A stretch of DNA of 64,000 nt from Zhengitettix transpicula (taxonomy: Eukaryota > Arthropoda > Insecta > Orthoptera > Tetrigidae). The stretch lies in contig CM073593.1 in assembly GCA_037074705.1 (NCBI GenBank), positions 63,901,501 to 63,965,500 on the forward strand, given 5' to 3'. A model generated the notes under the pieces. That model made no database searches and was not told the origin of the DNA. It saw only the letters and a program-made list of their open reading frames with translations. The number at the start of each line of letters is the position of its first letter. Within the stretch, counting starts at the first letter, position 1. The position numbers were made by a program, and so were the translations under genes. This document shows, one piece after another, positions 14,691-27,400 of the stretch.

Positions 14691-15115
14691 TATTTAATAA
14701 TAATAAAATTAAGGTTATCAGTGTTTTTTAATCAATAATTATGGTATTCTTGAAACTAATTGGTTCTGGAAACCAATGTACCGTAGAGATATAACCTGAA
14801 AAACGCCCATAAAGATATAGAAACGTCGTTGCGATGAATAAAATATTTTAAAATGTCTGTAAAGAAAAAGGTCTTTAATTTATATTATTAATAAAAGACA
14901 GACGTGACGTGAAATATTAATTAATTACGTTCCCGGCTAACAAAATTTGTATGAATAATTACAAGAGCAACGCCGGGTGATCAGATATTAATAAAAATCA
15001 AAAGATATGAGATAATGAGGTTAAAGGTGCGTAGGGAAATGACACCATTATCATCGAAACCGGTTTAAAAGATTAGTAGCTAAAAGCTACGATTCTACAA
15101 TGTGGATTTCCAGCA

Positions 15116-15168
15116 TTGGCCATGTGCCAGGAGAATTATCAATTTTCCGGTCGCATTAGCTAGATATG
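15116..15168 (+). repeat. 52-bp motif, copy 2, upstream of exon 1
   Basis: ATTGGCCATGTGCCAGGAGA, then TATCAATTTTCCGGTCGCAT and TAGCTAGATAT. It lies 144 bases before exon 1. Function unknown. Confidence 0.75.
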
Positions 15169-15215
15169 CTCCTTGCGGTAGCACATGCCCGTGGTGTGGG
15201 ACATTTATCGATCTC

Positions 15216-15235
15216 GTGTGTGTGTGTGTGTGTGT
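15216..15235. repeat. (GT)n microsatellite near the exon 1 acceptor
   Basis: Uninterrupted GT tract about 75 bases before the acceptor of exon 1. Intronic GT tracts can influence splicing, which is only a possibility here. Confidence 0.9.
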
Positions 15236-15311
15236 TTGACTATGCATAATTTCTTGTAGTTGTGCTTTTGCAACTTAACGAAGTTTTCAATAATATTTCT
15301 TTAACTTTCAG

Positions 15312-15427
15312 GTGCTCGTATAAGGTACGAGATTCATAAAGGCAACGAAGGAGGGAACTTTCGTATCGACGGTCGATCTGGCGTCATTACAACAGCGAGT
15401 AATATGGACTACGAGAAGAGAAATAAG
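15312..15427 (+). CDS. CadN: CadN exon 1 of window (cadherin repeat, part)
   Basis: Starts in phase with two bases of a split codon after a TTTCAG acceptor and ends at AAG before GTACGT. It encodes the middle of a cadherin repeat, with [17 protein letters not shown] and a GVITT strand typical of the repeat core. It joins exon 2 in phase 0. A (GT)n tract and a duplicated 52-bp motif lie just upstream, and a LINE fragment begins about 100 bases downstream. Confidence 0.9.
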
Positions 15428-18400
15428 GTACGTAATCATATTTATTTAATTTACAAAAATGCAGTTTTCCCGGTGACAAATGAAATTGCAAAAAAAATAT
15501 AATAGTTTCAAATAAATAAAACAGAATGTCACAAACTTATACATAGATGATCTGGTAAGGAAATGGAAGGAAGATAATGTAGCACCAGGGGACACTCTGA
15601 ATATCGAAACACATTTCTATTCGCCGATGACCAGGTTACAATACAAGATAATAAAGCTAAACTAAAAATGGCGGTTATAAGTTACACCAACGGAGTAAAA
15701 TATATAACCTGAAAATTTCAATAAGTAAAAGAAAAACCATGGCGTTCTTAGGAAACAATCCAATAAGAACAAAAATTGTCATAGAAGGGAAAACACTTGA
15801 ACAGGTATCCCATTTCCAATATTTAGGATGTGAAATAACATTTGAAGAGGATAAAGATATCACAAATAAAATATACAATTTTCAGAGGATATGTGGGACA
15901 ATAAGAAGAACGTTTAAAGGTAAAACCAGAAAATAAAACTCAAATTAAATTTTATAAGGTGATGGCAGTTCCTACAACGTTGTATGAGTCAGAATGCTGG
16001 GTAACAAAACATAAAGAGCTCAAACAAATAGAGGCAGCTGAAATGAAATTTCTTAAAACAGTGAAAGTACAAGGATGGATAAAATAAGGAGTACTTCCAT
16101 AAGTGTTCAGGCGATCACAGATAAGTTAACAGGGCATAAAGAAAGGTGGAGAGTATTGCGAATGCCTAGAGACAGATTTCCAAAACAAAGAATATAAACC
16201 ATTAGGCAAAAGGAGTGTTGGAAGACCAAGGTTCAGATGGTGAGGTGAAGCCGGAACAGGATAAAAGCCTAATCCTGGAAAGCAGAAGAAAAAGAAATAA
16301 ACTGGACGTGTAGACAGTATAACAAATAAAGAAAGTAGATATTAGTCGAGGATAAATTTTTAAATGAGACATTTGTAAATAGATATTAACTATGGAGACA
16401 AAACTATAGTAAACTTCACTTTATTGTTTACGGATTGCAAATCTGATGATTTTTCGAAGCCGTATTACTGCAATACCTATATTCTACAAATACTAAATTT
16501 TCATTCCGTCAAGGGACTTGCTACAAACACACTGGAAGGTAAATTATTCCAGTCATTTATCGTCCTATTTAAGAATGAGAATTTGCCAAAATCTGCTGCC
16601 TGGCCTTTATTCTGAAAATGTGATCACTACTTTCTTACCGAGTCAGTAATTTTGTTCTGTACAAAATTCCCTGCCAAGGTATTTGACCTTCAAAGGTTTT
16701 AAAGAAAATATGTAGACTACCTCCTTCCCTTCTTTTCTGTAACGTGCTCCACCCTAGCAGCTTTACTTTTTCTCTCCCTTGTCCAGATCCTCTGTCTGTA
16801 CGAATTTCTGCAACCTGTTTAAGGTTTCTATCATATTTTTCCTATACGTATTCCATAAAGCTGCATATCATGTTTGTGGAATTTAGTTGTTTTAAATGTA
16901 AAAAATGTTCATTCATTTTCCTGCAAACTAACTCTAAAAAGACTCCATTGTAAATAATTATAATCATCACATCAAGATGTGTTCGTAGACAAAAGTTATT
17001 GTTATGTTCAAAGAAATAATATAAACATTAATACTACTCTAAAATAATAGTAGTTGGAATTATTATATTTTCCGAATACAATCAGTCACAACTTAAATTT
17101 AGTACAGTAATTATAGTTTCCATAATAGTGCAAATTTAGCCAAGAAAAAATCAACTTTCATAGAAATTAATTGTAAATTAATTGTATGCACAAAAAAGGT
17201 ACGAGAGTAGTGTCACAATACGGTTATAAACACCTAAATCAACCATAACCTTTTATTTTAATTGATTTTTACAAAACTTAAATTTTCCATTAAGTAACAC
17301 GTGACTGTGAAATTAGAGTTAAAAGTAAATAATTTACAACTAAATTCTGAAGATTTCATACTTAAAGCTGAATGTTTTAATCTTTATAAAACAAAAATTA
17401 GTATATCTAATTAATTTTTTCGCTGACTCGTGGCGTTAATAATATATGTTGATTTAATTTTCAAGTCTTCTTCAACTGAATCCTTTTGAATACATATAAA
17501 TGTTTCTCCTTAAATTCTATTTTCCTGCAAATTATTTATTGAAGAAAAAATTCTAAAGCGTCTAATACACAATTATATAATTTCAAAAAATTATTTAACA
17601 TAGTATCACTGGTGAGCTAAGTCAATGCTATAAAAAATTATTTCAGAGAAATATAGCCTGTTTGGAACTACGAGGAAATAAATTAAATAATTAGCATGTT
17701 TGGTTTATTCATTAAAAGCTAATGAATGGGAACAATTGAGAGAAATGGTGAATTATTGTTACGTAACAATTATCCTTCCACTGACAATTAATCAAAACAT
17801 ACTAGTTATTGTTTTCATAAGGTAATTGGTCTATCTAATTGGTCTACTTTTTTTGAGGGGTAATCAAGCATATTCAGGTCATATTATCAGCCTCGGCCTT
17901 TGTGAATATGTTTCTCTTTTGATTGTATTTCCATCCTGGTGGTGACATCGCCGAATAACTACTTTTTCAACATTACGTAAATAAAAATCTACTGATATAA
18001 TGAGATACTCTGAAAAATTAAATTAATGGGCTATAGTTGAAATGAAGAAAATAATGTAATTAAATCTGAATATGAATTAAAAATAAAATACAAAGCGTTT
18101 TAATTCACTATATTTTGATATCAACTATTCTCCTATTGTAATAATGGCTGTGCGATTGGCTTCGCACGTAACTTGACCGAGTCTGATAGATTCTGGCACT
18201 CGAAACATCCGTATTCGGACCCGAGTTTCCATAAGTGAATCCATTTCCGCTTGTTTCTCTAATTGCTCATAGTGTTTTAGGATGCATTTATACTGACTGG
18301 TGTTTTTGACAAAGTTTGTAACTATTAAACTTGCATATATTCCACTATCGGATTTCTCTTGTCACGTGTTGTTCATATACAGAACGTGTTGTTCATATAC

Positions 18401-21400
18401 AGAACAATATTATGTTCCCAGCTCCCCGAACAATATCGAAGCCGTGTATCCAGGCTGCATGTGCTGCAAAACATTTTCGACCTTAACCGGTTGTGACAAG
18501 AGGCCCCAGAGCTTTGATTAAATATCGGCTCGTACGTAACCTACACCGACACCCCCGCCCCCCCCCCCTCCCCAAAACCCGAATCCCTCGCCGTCCCAAC
18601 GAAAACACACGAGGCTGTCGCGTGTTCTAAATTCATGGAACCGTCACTGTTCTAACCAGATGTCATTTTAATTGATCGTTACTTTTTATGTTCCATGGGC
18701 CGGCCATCTGTGCCCCCACGCACCCTTCACGGAGCTTACCCGAATTGTCCGTGGGCCATAAAAATGTATAGACTGAAGTCACTATCGCTCCTTTTCAAAA
18801 ACGTTCTAGCTCAACAAATATGACTCCTTGGCGATTGTTTATAAACTAAAGGTATTTTGGGAAATGTATTGATCACCATAGTCGGGTTAAGAACTAAATA
18901 GACGGTGACAAGCAAGATAAAGTGACGTGAAAAAGAGATCAGGAAAATGGAATAATTCGATTATTGAGAAAGGATTAGGTCGTCAACAAAAGTAGAAAAA
19001 ATACCTCTTAATGGTCTCACAGGCCAGCCACATAGCGAGCTACTCAAAATTCAAAAAAACGTTATTAAGTCTAATACTTAATTTTAGGAACTAGGAAGGC
19101 TGACATACGACGCTCGTGAAAAGGTACAGTGAAATTTTCACCTATTTCTTTACCACCTGAAACATGGAAAAAATTGTTTACTATACAGACTTCTGAAGCA
19201 AAACATTACTTTGCTTTTGGTGCACCAGCGGAGTTAGCAAACAATCTCCCAGAAAAAATATAAGTTTCTACAAAATACCACGTAACAGAATTTCCATATG
19301 ATAGAATGATCGATTTTTAGAAATGTATATTATCTGTTAATATATGACGCAGTACATTACTTATAAACTATTAACAAACCCATCAGTCTGGTTCATTTAA
19401 GTGAGAACTATGATTGAAAAGATATATTAGGAAAACACGAAGACTCGCAGTTTTAGGTGATTTTAAGAACAATACATTAACTTCAACCGTGTTGCTATCA
19501 GAAAAAAAGGAAGCCTGTGGGATGTGGTCCCAGCTTTGAGAGACTCGTAGACCTTGGTCATGCGGTAAGAGTTTTCTGTTTTCATTGGAACAGTCGGCGA
19601 GCTGCCTCCTAAACTGGTCGGGGCACGGATAAGGCACGGATAAGGGAATGGAGCTTCCGCACAGAAAAACTCACTGCCGTCTACGAAAGGGCGATGGAAA
19701 ACTACCTGTTGCAGGTTTTCTAGAGTTTGTCCTGCATTACTTATAGGCGGATGCCGGATAGGATCCTTAAACTTACTTATTTAACCATTGTGTACCTTGT
19801 TCTTTCCTTTCGCATTCTCCCTTTAAAATCTCTGTCTATGATATTGAAGGCTAATTTTCACTACGTGGATTTCCCTACGTTACCTGACACTCTAGAAAAA
19901 TTGATATCAGAAAATATAATTTTTCGAAAATGAAATAACGCCTAAATTACGTTAAGTTCAACCCCTACTTTTAAATTTTATGTGAATTAGATAATTTCTG
20001 CATGTAATTTGAAGTATAATAAAACCCAAATACTTATAAAAAATAATTAATACAGTACATCATTTCAACTTGAAATTAGTATTGTATATTAACTGAAAGG
20101 AACTATCGAGAAAAACAGATCTAAATTAAAACGATCCTCCTTTGGCTGTCTCACAGAAGCCTGACTGTGTGAGTTAATAAGCATGACTTTGCATGCGCCA
20201 ATATCTCTGGTGTCCTGGGACGTTCCCCTCTTGAATTGCTTATAAGGCGATCCTTGCAGTGAATATAGAATGACGTTTGCAAACCTCGCACTCTTGGATT
20301 CAATTCGAACTTGGCATTATTGCCAGCTGCATGTAACAGGTGTTGTAGAAATTTACCTGTGCTGCGAAAGGTCAAATCCCCATTTCAAGTGCCTCGTTAT
20401 CGTATTCGTTGTGCTCTGCACGTTTTCCAGCTGTATCAGCTGTACCGGAGTACTTGGAATACATTCACGAAACTGGAGCAAAGACAAATTATGAAACTGA
20501 AATATTGCTGCTTCTGAAACACGACTATTTTTGAAACAATTCCTAACTTTCAAACAGTGTATTCATATCACAAAATTAATGAACTTGTGAAACCCAATAA
20601 ATTTTTTTCATTACAGCGAGCTCTAAAGAAACAGAGAATGAATTTTTTTTAAAATAAAACTGATAATAAAAATTAAAACACATTCCAGAATACTTTTTAC
20701 ACTCAACTTCAATATATATAAAAAAAAATACAGTACTATATATGTTCCCTCAAAATTTCATTGCATATATAAATTCAATACAAGAGTTTTTATCAGAAGA
20801 CAACGTTGATGTGAAAAAAAAGTCAACAGATCCGTGAGGTAAAACGCATTATGGTTCGACACCCCCTCAAATAAAGAAAGTTCAGATGAAATCTTAATTC
20901 TATTCCGGTGACTTTTCTTACAGAATTTTTCAAAACTGGACCAATAGAACAAATTATTTATAACACATTTAATTTTAAAAAAAACTGATTGAATAAATGA
21001 AACCGTTTGTCATAAATAGCAACAACTTTAGATAATGTGTAAAAATAGTAATAATAAATCAAATTTGTGATGGACATTTTTATGATTTCTCGGTATCGGA
21101 GTTCCGAGTAAAGTTTTAAATTATTTAAAAACAATAAATATACGACCTCCTGTGATGCAGGGGTCAGCGTGTCTGCCTCGCATCACAGAGGTCCCGGGTT
21201 CGAATCCCGGCGAGGGCATGGATATTTTTGTGTGTGAGAGAAACTCTCGTCAAATCAGGTCACCGACAAAATATGAGTTCCCTCACTTAATCGCTAATAA
21301 CCTGAACTGTTGATGCGACTGTAAATAAATAAATAAAAAGTAAAATAAATATACAAATAGCTATATTTTTCCGACTTCAATATAATTCCAAATGTATGAA

Positions 21401-24400
21401 CACAGCTTCATTACTCAGAAATTAATTGAAGAACATAAAAACAAGTTCAACATTCAAAATTATTCTGTGGCGTCCTAACACGCATTTAAGTAAAGATATT
21501 TCGATTGGAAAAATACTAAAATATTAGACGGAGAATGTAAATATTTTTCAGGATTGATGAGCGATATTATTCATATTAGATTTAATTTGACTATAAATTA
21601 TAAAAACGTTACACATAATTTAAATAGAATTTATGATACTTTATTACTGTAAATTATTTTTTATCATTTAAGTAATAAATTAATTTTTTTAATACTTTAC
21701 AAACCTACAAAAATATTTATATATTTTTATAAACATATTGTTATGATTATTTCGGTTAAAGAGCATGTTTTACAATTCTACGCAAAATTTATTAATGTAA
21801 CATCAATATTTGGTTAATACTTAGAGAAAATTTGTCAATGTACGGAAATTGTAAGTTAAATTTCATAATTGTTATATTAAAAATTTGTAGTCGACACTTT
21901 TTTAAATATAAATTTTATTTGGATTTTTAGTTTTGCTCGAATGTACACCTGATGAAGTCCAAGATTGAGGACGAAAAGTTGTGTAGATTCTTACGTTCTT
22001 TGTTAATAAATTATGTCTAATTTGATTGTGTTCATCCATTTACAAATTAAAAAATATCTTTAATTATTCGTATCGGTTGAAACAAAATTAACAGTACAGT
22101 TAATCCAAACTCCAAATACAAAATAGGTGTCGAGATTCACGGAAGACACGGTGCAATTGCTGAATCAAGGAACGACCCAGCTAGCGTTCGAATGTTCAAT
22201 AAGCTTTCTCCCTAGTTTATGGAGAACCGATCACCCTGAACCGTTATTCTAAGCATCTTTCTCCAACTTTGCTTCAGCAAGCTGCATTGCCCAAAGCCAC
22301 CGGAAGGTGTGGAGATTTGATTTTCTGGCAGAGCTATCCTTGATAGATGGAAGTTCTCAGGATTCAGTCTCGAACTCTTCAAGACCCCCGAGGCCTAATT
22401 CCAGCCTTTGGCTTATTTACCCTAGCCACTGGTCGGAATTTCTAGTCTCAATTCTAAGTTAAACCCCCTGTTCTGCAGATGCGTACAAGTGGGATTCTTG
22501 TCGAAACCCACAATTTATTGAGACCCTACGCGTTTACCTTCAGATGCAAACAAGCGACCAAAACCAGTTCCGTATCTATAGAAAGCGTCTAACTGGTGCG
22601 ATGTTCACAGCTCGAAACTCAACACAGAACTGAGCCGATGCAACCAATACAATGATGCGAAGTAACACTAAACAACAAAGAGCAGATCAGCAAACGGAAG
22701 CTAAACAGCAGAAACAGGCTGAATCGTGTTTTGCCGGTAAATTATGCCAGCGCTCTGGTGACTGATTACGCGGCTCAAATACGAGTCACGTGTCTTTTCT
22801 CGCGGAAAACTACTATATAGTGCAATACGCAACAGTAGGAATAAGAAAGATAGCCAATTCAGACAAAAAGGGTAATATAAATACCCCTTTTTGTCTGTAT
22901 TGGCTATCTTTCTTATTCATTATTTTCAATTAAACGTAACTTTCTTTCATTTCGTCATCCTAACAGTAGGAATTGAATTCATAATTTTCGGTTATGATAT
23001 CATCTTCAAATTTAAATTGGTGTGTTATAAATTGTTGATCTAATAAATAATCAAGAATCTATGCGTTTTATCGACATTCATATATAATTTAATTCTACCA
23101 GTTTCATGGAGTCGAGGATATGACGGGGTTTCAACTTCAAACCTAAATATATGCGAATATTGAAACTCCAGTCGAACACTTATTACCGTTATTAGCTTGA
23201 ACCCAATTCTACCAATTATGATATACTGGCAGTGCGAATAATTACTAGCTTAATTTTGAATATATTAAGAAATAAATAATCTACTTTAAGTATCCGCAAT
23301 TAGAGATTCACATTCTCAAATTTAAACACACTACAACAGGCGTCTAAGAGATCTAATTAAAGCTGTCTATCACCAAGAAACTAAATACGATAAATCTTCC
23401 ATGATTTGTATCCGTACAACCAATAACGCTTTGATGCGAGTATTCCCCGCGTATGCATGTGCAGCTGATTTATAGTCACTCCCATATTAGCTGTCACGTC
23501 GTTTTAAATGAATAAAATGGAAATGCCAAAATAAAATTTAAACCTTTCAGTAAAATAAGAAGCCTCTCAAAAGAATTAAAACCGAACCGTCAACAAACAT
23601 AGAAAAATATATTCAACACTAACGAGGCTAAGATTGATTTAATAATAATTACGCAATAACGTGATGAAGAGCACGCCGTAGACACGAGATATGTGGACGT
23701 GATTGTTCAACTTCAAAACATTACTGTTTTCGTAATGCCACGGTGTGGAAGAAGACAGCTGCGATTGTACCACTAGTTAATTATTTTTTTAGGGTAACAG
23801 CGTAATGCACATGGTGGCAACTCCCCTTTAATAGCATAGGAAGGGATTTGAAACGGGGGCTGCGGAAGGGTAGAGAAAGATAGTCAAGGTTTAACTTAAC
23901 ATAAAGTTATGTATAGGGTAATCCACATAGTGGCAACTCCCCTCCTATAGCATAGGAAATGGATTTGAAAGGGCGGCTGCGGAAGGGTGGAGGAAGGTAG
24001 CCAAGAGTAACTAGGGCCCCCGGGCTATTGTTTAAGGATCCTACCCGGCATTCGCCTAAAAGAAATGCAGGGCAAACCCTACAAAACCTGCATCAGGTAC
24101 GTCGGGCATTGGGTACTAGTCCCGCGCCCTTCCGATAGTGGGAGAGGAGTTTGCTATGGGGACGCAGTATTCCCTTCTCCGTGCATCACCACTAGTTAAC
24201 TTTTTTAAGGTTATGTATAGGGTAATCCACATAGTGGCAACTCCCCTCTTATAGCATTGGAAAGGGAGTGAAACAGGGAGTGTGGACAGGTAGAGCAAGG
24301 TAGCCAAGGGTGAACTAGAGCACCCGGGCTATGGTTTAAGTATCATACCCGGCAATTCGTCTCAAAGTGATGGAGGGAAAACCCTAGAAAAACCTGCATC

Positions 24401-27400
24401 AGGTAGGTCGGGCATTTAGTACTTGTCTCACGCTCTTCCGATGGCGGGAGAGGGGCTTGTTGTGGGTTCGCAGCTTTCCTTTCGCCGTGCCTTGACCAGT
24501 TTAGGAGGCAGCTAGCCGACTATTCCGATGCGAATAGCGGAAAACTCTTACCGTAATTTTTTTTTGGGTGTAGACAGGCTATGTACAGGGTAATCCACAT
24601 AGTGGCAACTCCCCTCTTATAGCATAGGAAATGGATTTGAAAGGGCGGATGCGGAAGGGTGGAGGAAGGTAGCCAAGAGTAACTAGGGCCACCGGGCTAT
24701 TGTTTAAGGATCCTACCCGGCATTCGCCTAAAAGAAATGCAGGACAAACCCTAGAAAATCCTGCATCAGCTAGGTCGGGCATTGGGTACTTGTCCCACGC
24801 CCTTCCGATAGCGGGAGAGGAGTTTGCTGTGGGGATGCAAAATAAATTACTATTCTTTAAAAAAAATGCGTCATTTAAACCGAGGGAGAAGAGCGAATAT
24901 AATACCGAACTCTCAGCAGGAGAAAAGTCAGTTGTTGAGTATCGTGGTAAGTACTATGGATTTAATAATACCAAGAAGAGAAAGTTAGCTATCACAGCGC
25001 GAAAAAGTTAAACCTTTAACTTAAAGGATAGAGAAGTGACACTGAGAATAGTTGTTAGTTCAATGAGAACGTTTAGATGAGATATGTTTGTCAGGAGAAT
25101 CCATGTGTACATTAAAAGTTGCCAAATATTTAGTTGATTTTGTTCAGCCTACGATGATATATTCATCTGATCTGGTGTGAAACAACGAGCAACAATCCAG
25201 AGACCATAAGAGAAAGACAACCGAAAACCATCATTGAGTGAGATGAGAAAATTTTTTAAAAAAAAATTACATATTTTTATATTATTCCATGCAACTATTC
25301 ATTTAATCTCAGTATGTAACCCTGAGAAAATAATCTAACATTCTTAAATAAAAATTCAATTTTAATAATTTAATAAGCTTTCTTAGACGATCAGGTAGTT
25401 AATAACCCTAGTAAAATATAGAACATTTCCACCAGGTGAAGCTCAAAACCGCTACATAACCATTCAGAAAAAACACAAATGTTACAACGCTTAAAAATTA
25501 TATCTAACAGAAGACGGGTTGAAATTCCGGTCAAGGAAATAGTGTTAGTCATCAGAAATGGATCGCAAATCCGTAAAGTTAATAGGCATTAATCCCCGAC
25601 CAGCGAATTAAAGATATGGCCATCCCTGCTATTTTAAGTATTTTATTCCCATAGAGATTCATCACGGCCCAGAATCGAACGCGGCAATTAATTTTCAAAT
25701 AATTATAACGCCTCGAGGGGGGACGGTCTGCGATGCCCCGATGCCGGGATTTATTAATGTCGTTTAGGCGGAACTCCCGCACGCCGCAGATATCAATCAA
25801 TCCGTGCAAAAACACTTCAGGAACGTTCAGTTATTTGCCGGGAATAGGTCGTTTTGAAGCTTTGTTTGTACGTCATTAATCTCTGTCCGAAGCACGTATT
25901 TTGTGGGTCCCACTTGCGTTTGATAGATAGCGTAATGTGACAGGAGACCAAAGGGAGGAGGTTGAGGAGTTCCTTGTAATTGGACCTTAAATTGTGGCAG
26001 TCGCTACAATAGATTGCAATCAGGCTATGTCCATTGTCGTTGCTTGAGGGGAACAAGTTTCATGAAACGCTGTCAGTGAGGAGGACTCCCTAAAAGTCGT
26101 AACGCTATTTTGCAGTTATTATGGCCATTTGTAAAAAAAAATATGGAATACGTAACTTTTTGGCTGTATAGTCTTAATGTAAATTCGTTTGTTTCTTTAG
26201 AATTAATTTATCAAGAAACAAGCAATATTATTTTTAAAAAAAAAATACAAAAAGTAATAATTGGAAACTGTAAAAATTAAGGTTTAAAAGCAGATATCAC
26301 ACAAAGAAGAAATCTTTGAATTAAAAATAACACAAGATTCCAGTACCAGAAATGTACTCAAAAATGAATAAAATCGTTACACAAAATTGTTCAACTTTCG
26401 GGAAAAATAAGTTTCAAGTACTTATGGCGAGAAATATTATACAAGTGAAATGTGTGAAACAGGCGGACAATAGTAAGTAGTTGGAGGCAATAATATTCAA
26501 ACAGAAACCAGTAACCAAATATCATTTTTACGAGCGTGAGTCAATAAGTAATGCCTCCTATTTTTTTTCTCTTTTATTTGTCAAGACAATTAAATTCAAT
26601 TTACACAGCATAAACCGACAACAAAAATGATTAAATTTTCACTTTTCAACATAGTCTCCGTTCTTTTCCACAGTTTTTGTCCACCTTTTTACAAGGTCAT
26701 GTATTCCACTGCGGTGGAGTCACTGCAGTAACGGGCCTGCCGCTTCGCTTTTCGTCACCCTACAGTTTTTTCTCTTCAGCTCGTTACAGCGACGAATCCA
26801 ATGCCGATAAGTGCCTTCTGCATCACCGTACAAAATTTTCAGTCTTTCATGAATTCAAACGGACGCTTCACTTTCCGCATTTAAGAATGCAATCACAGGA
26901 CGCTGTCTAATACGTACGTCAATATCAGCCATTTTTCTGGCCGGTTTAATTTAGAAGCTGTTACTGCAGCGGATTGGAGAATAATGTTTAAGGAAACGCG
27001 CCAATTTCAAAATGTTCACGTAACTAACTTATTTAAGGAGAAAAAATAGGAGGCATTACGTATTGAATCACCCTCGTATTAGCGAATGAAATTTAGTTTA
27101 GGAAGAGAATAATGAAAATTGAACAGCAAGGGTCAAAATGTAATGTTTAATAATATGTCGATCAAGGCGAAACAGAAAAGTTTCTATTTTTTTAATTGAG
27201 AAAGAAATTAAAGTCTAGTGAAACGAAACAGAGGTGTCAAACTCCGTCAATTGCCTGGTAATCATATCAGCATTATAAGTTTAAAAAATGATACATGAAA
27301 GCTGACAAATAAATCGAGAAAAACAAGAAAGATCAGCAAAAATATTTCAAAAACATTTAGTTATTAATTGTAGAAAGTATATATAATTTGTAAAATTACT

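Larger units (their letters stand above)
1..15311 (+). other. CadN: Presumed CadN intron, left part
   Basis: No exon is visible. The stretch is AT-rich non-coding DNA with islands of higher CpG (about 590-890, 4550-4880, 9480-9850, 10000-10400), repeats listed separately, and short microsatellites. Assignment to an intron rests on the exon at 15312 starting mid-codon after an acceptor, so its upstream exon must lie left of the window or be unrecognised here. Confidence 0.7.

Noticed and set aside
21155..21225. tRNA gene
   Set aside because: B box is good but the cloverleaf is incomplete and the sequence continues into a SINE body with tail and target duplication.
22839..22918. microRNA gene
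   Set aside because: Stem is longer and loop shorter than usual, and the flanking duplication suggests a fold-back insertion; cannot be decided without small-RNA data.
24700..25011. 103-codon plus-strand open frame
   Set aside because: The first half is family A sequence and the rest is low-complexity Lys-rich; no splice or family support.
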